Source of the DNA: Promethearchaeota archaeon
GTDB lineage: Archaea > Asgardarchaeota > Lokiarchaeia > Helarchaeales > RDOG01
Direction: 5' to 3'
Assembly: GCA_011365055.1 (NCBI GenBank)
Contig: RDOG01000016.1
Coordinates: 1-64,000, forward strand
DNA length: 64,000 bases
Shown: positions 61,857 through 64,000 of the stretch, piece by piece
Position numbering within the stretch: the stretch's first letter is position 1
Layout of the letters: every line of letters begins with the position of its first letter
The notes under the pieces: model-generated
What the model saw: only the letters and a program-made list of their open reading frames with translations
Told to the model about the DNA's origin: nothing
Database searches by the model: none
Program-made: the position numbers and the translations under genes

Positions 61857-62972
61857 ATGCAATCAATCATAAATTCGATCTTGAAAGAAGAAAGAAATAA
61901 AAGAGAAACTGAAGAACAAGAACCAGAAAAATTTATCAATCCTTTATCTCCTAGCTTAGAAAATGAAATTGAATCTTATTTAGTAAGATCAATTCCCAAG
62001 ATACGCGTGATCGGTGTAGGTGGTGCAGGAAATAATGCTATTAATAGATTAAATCAAGTGGGAATAATCGGAGCAGAAACGTTTGCTGTAAATACTGATG
62101 CTCAAGACCTTGTATATACTGATGCAGATGCAAAACTATTAATTGGGAAGAAATTAACTGGTGGATTAGGAGCTGGTAATAGACCTCAGGTTGGAGAAGC
62201 AGCAGCCTTAGAAAGCATTGAAGAAATTAAGAAAATGGTAAATGCTGATATGGTATTTATCACTTGTGGAGAAGGTGGAGGAACAGGAACTGGTGCATCT
62301 CATATCATTGCCGAACAAGCCCGAGATTTAGGTGCATTAACTATTTCAATATGTTCTCTTCCTTTTAACGTTGAAGGTCCTAAAAAGAAACAAAATGCTG
62401 CATGGGGCTTAGAGCGTTTATCAAAATCATCCGACACTATTATAACAGTTCCAAACGAAAAATTATTAGAAATTGCTCCTGATCTCTCAATTTCAGAAGC
62501 ATTTCGTATTGTTGACGAAATCTTGATTCAAGGTGTTAAAGGTATAGCTGAAGTAATCACAAAACCCGGATTAATTAACTTGGATTTTGCAGACGTAAAA
62601 ACTATTCTCAAAAATTCAGGTGAATCTCTCATAGGATTAGGTGAAGCTGATACTGTGGAAGAAGCAACTAGAATGGCACTTTCAAATCCTTTATTGGACC
62701 TTGACATTCATGAAGCTCGAGGTGCTTTAATTAATATCTGTGGTACAGGCAATTCTCTAAAATTACAAGAGACGGAAAATGTCATTCGAATGGTTACAGA
62801 CGAATTGAATAGAGAAACGGAAATAATTTGGGGAACATTAATCGATCCTAACATGGAAAAGAAATTTAGAATAACGTTGATAGTAAGTGGAATAAAATCA
62901 AATTCAGATGACTCTTTTGAGCCGAATACTAGTCAACCTAAATTCCCAGATTTTGGTTTAAGACGTTTATAG
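61857..62972 (+). CDS. ftsZ: Cell-division GTPase FtsZ
   Basis: The 371-residue tubulin-like GTPase has V-G-G-A-G-N-N near residue 54, the tubulin signature G-G-G-T-G-T-G near 141-147 and the T7-loop N-x-D-F-A-D-V near 240. An acidic 40-residue N-terminal extension precedes the core, and the tail ends D-F-G-L-R-R-L, which may be the peptide that binds membrane adaptors. It assembles the division ring. ATG with GAGGT upstream. The order ftsZ, secE, spt5 is typical of archaea. The Cys before the signature (T-C-G-E-G-G-G) recalls the FtsZ2 group, but the subtype needs a tree. Confidence 0.96.
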   Translation: MQSIINSILKEERNKRETEEQEPEKFINPLSPSLENEIESYLVRSIPKIRVIGVGGAGNNAINRLNQVGIIGAETFAVNTDAQDLVYTDADAKLLIGKKLTGGLGAGNRPQVGEAAALESIEEIKKMVNADMVFITCGEGGGTGTGASHIIAEQARDLGALTISICSLPFNVEGPKKKQNAAWGLERLSKSSDTIITVPNEKLLEIAPDLSISEAFRIVDEILIQGVKGIAEVITKPGLINLDFADVKTILKNSGESLIGLGEADTVEEATRMALSNPLLDLDIHEARGALINICGTGNSLKLQETENVIRMVTDELNRETEIIWGTLIDPNMEKKFRITLIVSGIKSNSDDSFEPNTSQPKFPDFGLRRL

Positions 62973-63169
62973 CTTTTATTATATATCATCATTATAAATC
63001 ATTCTATATTTTTTAATTTGAAAAATTAAAAAACCAAAATTTAAAAAGAAAAATTAATCATTATTTTTAATAAAATATTAATAGAAAGTTATAATAGAAA
63101 GATAATATTGAACTATTATAAAAAATTAAGAAATAAATACATTTAAAATAAGAAAAAGATGAGTTTGAA

Positions 63170-63385
63170 ATGCCTTTTAACATAGTAGAAAGAGTAAATA
63201 CATTTTTAGATAATTCAAAGAAAGTTTTTAAGCTAGCAAAAAAACCAACGTTTAAAGAAGCAAGGCTAATACTTAGAGTTAGCGGTATTGGTGTCGTTGT
63301 CCTAGGTTTTGTGGGTTATGTTATAAAATTACTCTTTTTATTGCTAGCAGAACTCGTTTTAGGTGGACAATATACCATTGGATAA
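63170..63385 (+). CDS. secE: Preprotein translocase subunit SecE (Sec61-gamma)
   Basis: The 71-residue protein has the amphipathic helix with A-K-K-P-T near residue 23-27 and one membrane helix (~38-62) characteristic of SecE/Sec61-gamma. It clamps the SecY channel. It lies 15 nt before spt5 and is probably on the same transcript. A GATGAG-like ribosome site precedes its ATG. Confidence 0.93.
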   Translation: MPFNIVERVNTFLDNSKKVFKLAKKPTFKEARLILRVSGIGVVVLGFVGYVIKLLFLLLAELVLGGQYTIG

Positions 63386-63399
63386 AAAAGTGTAAAAAC

Positions 63400-64000
63400 A
63401 TGGCGCAATTCCAAAAAAGTGCAATAAGCATTTATGCAGTTAAAACAATTATTGGGCAGGAGAAAGCACTCGTTACTTTTGTTGAAAAAGATGAGGATAT
63501 TATTTCAATTCTTGTTCCTGAAAGTTTAAAGGGATATGTATTTGTTGAGGCTGAAGAACAACAAATAGTGAATCAATCTATCTCAGTGGTTCCTCAACTT
63601 CACGCTAGGGTTATTGGAAAGGTTTCAAATGATGAAATTGAGCATTTTCTAGCATCCAAAAAACCAACTGAAGGGCTTAAAAAAGACGATATCGTAGAAA
63701 TTCTTGATGGACCCTTCAAAGGTGAACAAGCAAGAGTCACTAAAGTAGATCCCAATAAAGATGAAGTTCGTTTAGAACTTTTTAGTTCGAGTCAACAAGA
63801 TGGTAATGTTATTCCAATAAAAATTCATGCTGATTTCATCAAAAGAATTCATGCTGCTGAAGAATTTCTTGATGAAGAACCTGTTCAAGTATTTGAAGAA
63901 GAACCAGAATCAATAAAAGAAATCGAAGAAAAGCCTCTAAAGAAGAAATCCAAATTAAGCTTGGAAGAAGAAGAGGAAGAAGAAGAAGAATCAAGAATTG
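63400..64000 (+). CDS. spt5: Transcription elongation factor Spt5 (3' partial at window end)
   Basis: ATG at 63400 opens a frame that runs to the window edge (200 codons). It has an NGN domain (about residues 9-87, beginning I-Y-A-V-K-T), then a KOW domain (~94-150, with I-L-D-G-P-F-K-G-E-Q-A-R-V-T-K-V). A long Glu-rich extension follows from ~160 that is longer than in most archaea and is still open. Spt5 binds Spt4 (encoded at 17477-17665) and RNA polymerase. Its place after secE is the standard archaeal order. No clear ribosome site was seen. Confidence 0.93.
   Translation, partial: MAQFQKSAISIYAVKTIIGQEKALVTFVEKDEDIISILVPESLKGYVFVEAEEQQIVNQSISVVPQLHARVIGKVSNDEIEHFLASKKPTEGLKKDDIVEILDGPFKGEQARVTKVDPNKDEVRLELFSSSQQDGNVIPIKIHADFIKRIHAAEEFLDEEPVQVFEEEPESIKEIEEKPLKKKSKLSLEEEEEEEEESRI

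Overview
The window looks like a piece of an Asgard archaeal chromosome, most likely Lokiarchaeia-like. The DNA is very AT-rich. Its informational genes are archaeal: eS1, uS15, eS6, eS24, eS31, Rpo7, Spt4, Spt5, aIF2-gamma, aIF5B, Kae1/Bud32 and a RecJ-like DHH nuclease. It also carries a compact eukaryote-like ubiquitin operon. The lineage call is inference from gene content; no marker phylogeny could be run. No rRNA, tRNA, CRISPR array or insertion sequence was recognised.

Layout. 1-5.8 kb: the 3' part of a giant surface protein (Ig-like ectodomain, one membrane helix, cytosolic TPR-like tail). 6.0-7.6 kb: a small unknown protein and a secreted zinc-dependent phospholipase C-like enzyme with a C-terminal membrane anchor. 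7.6-14.6 kb (minus strand): a GlmU-like enzyme, then a housekeeping series read as kae1, bud32, membrane protein, rdgB, rps15, recJ-like, rps3ae. 14.7-16.4 kb: a multipass membrane protein and a cofactor-dependent phosphoglycerate mutase. 16.4-18.3 kb (minus): rpo7, spt4, dephospho-CoA kinase, rps24e, rps27ae. 18.8-21.1 kb: a K+-independent-type membrane pyrophosphatase. 21.1-27.0 kb (minus): rps6e, aIF2-gamma, PIN protein, then a CBS-containing cation/proton antiporter and aIF5B. 27.3 kb: a small TPR-like protein.

27.8-34.0 kb (minus) is the most unusual region. Five tightly packed genes read: large membrane protein with cytosolic cysteine/histidine zinc-finger-like modules, ubiquitin-like protein, E1 with a UFD-like tail, E2, JAMM protease. 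The first protein is a candidate membrane-anchored E3 or receptor for the system. The ubiquitin ends in Ala-Gly followed by a four-residue tail, not Gly-Gly. The JAMM protease is the obvious candidate to trim that tail.

34.3-60.0 kb is a single 25.7-kb gene for an approximately 8580-residue membrane-anchored surface protein. It has three FN3-like domains, a candidate caspase-like (clan CD) domain with a His/Cys pair, about 70 invasin-type Ig-like repeats, a C-terminal FN3-like domain and a membrane helix. Parts of the array arose by duplicating multi-domain blocks. 60.1-64 kb: a lysine-rich small protein, a methyltransferase, and the archaeal order ftsZ, secE, spt5 (spt5 is cut by the window end).

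Together the window joins core translation, transcription and tRNA-modification genes with a surface apparatus: two giant ectodomain proteins, a secreted lipase-like enzyme and a ubiquitin operon led by a transmembrane protein.
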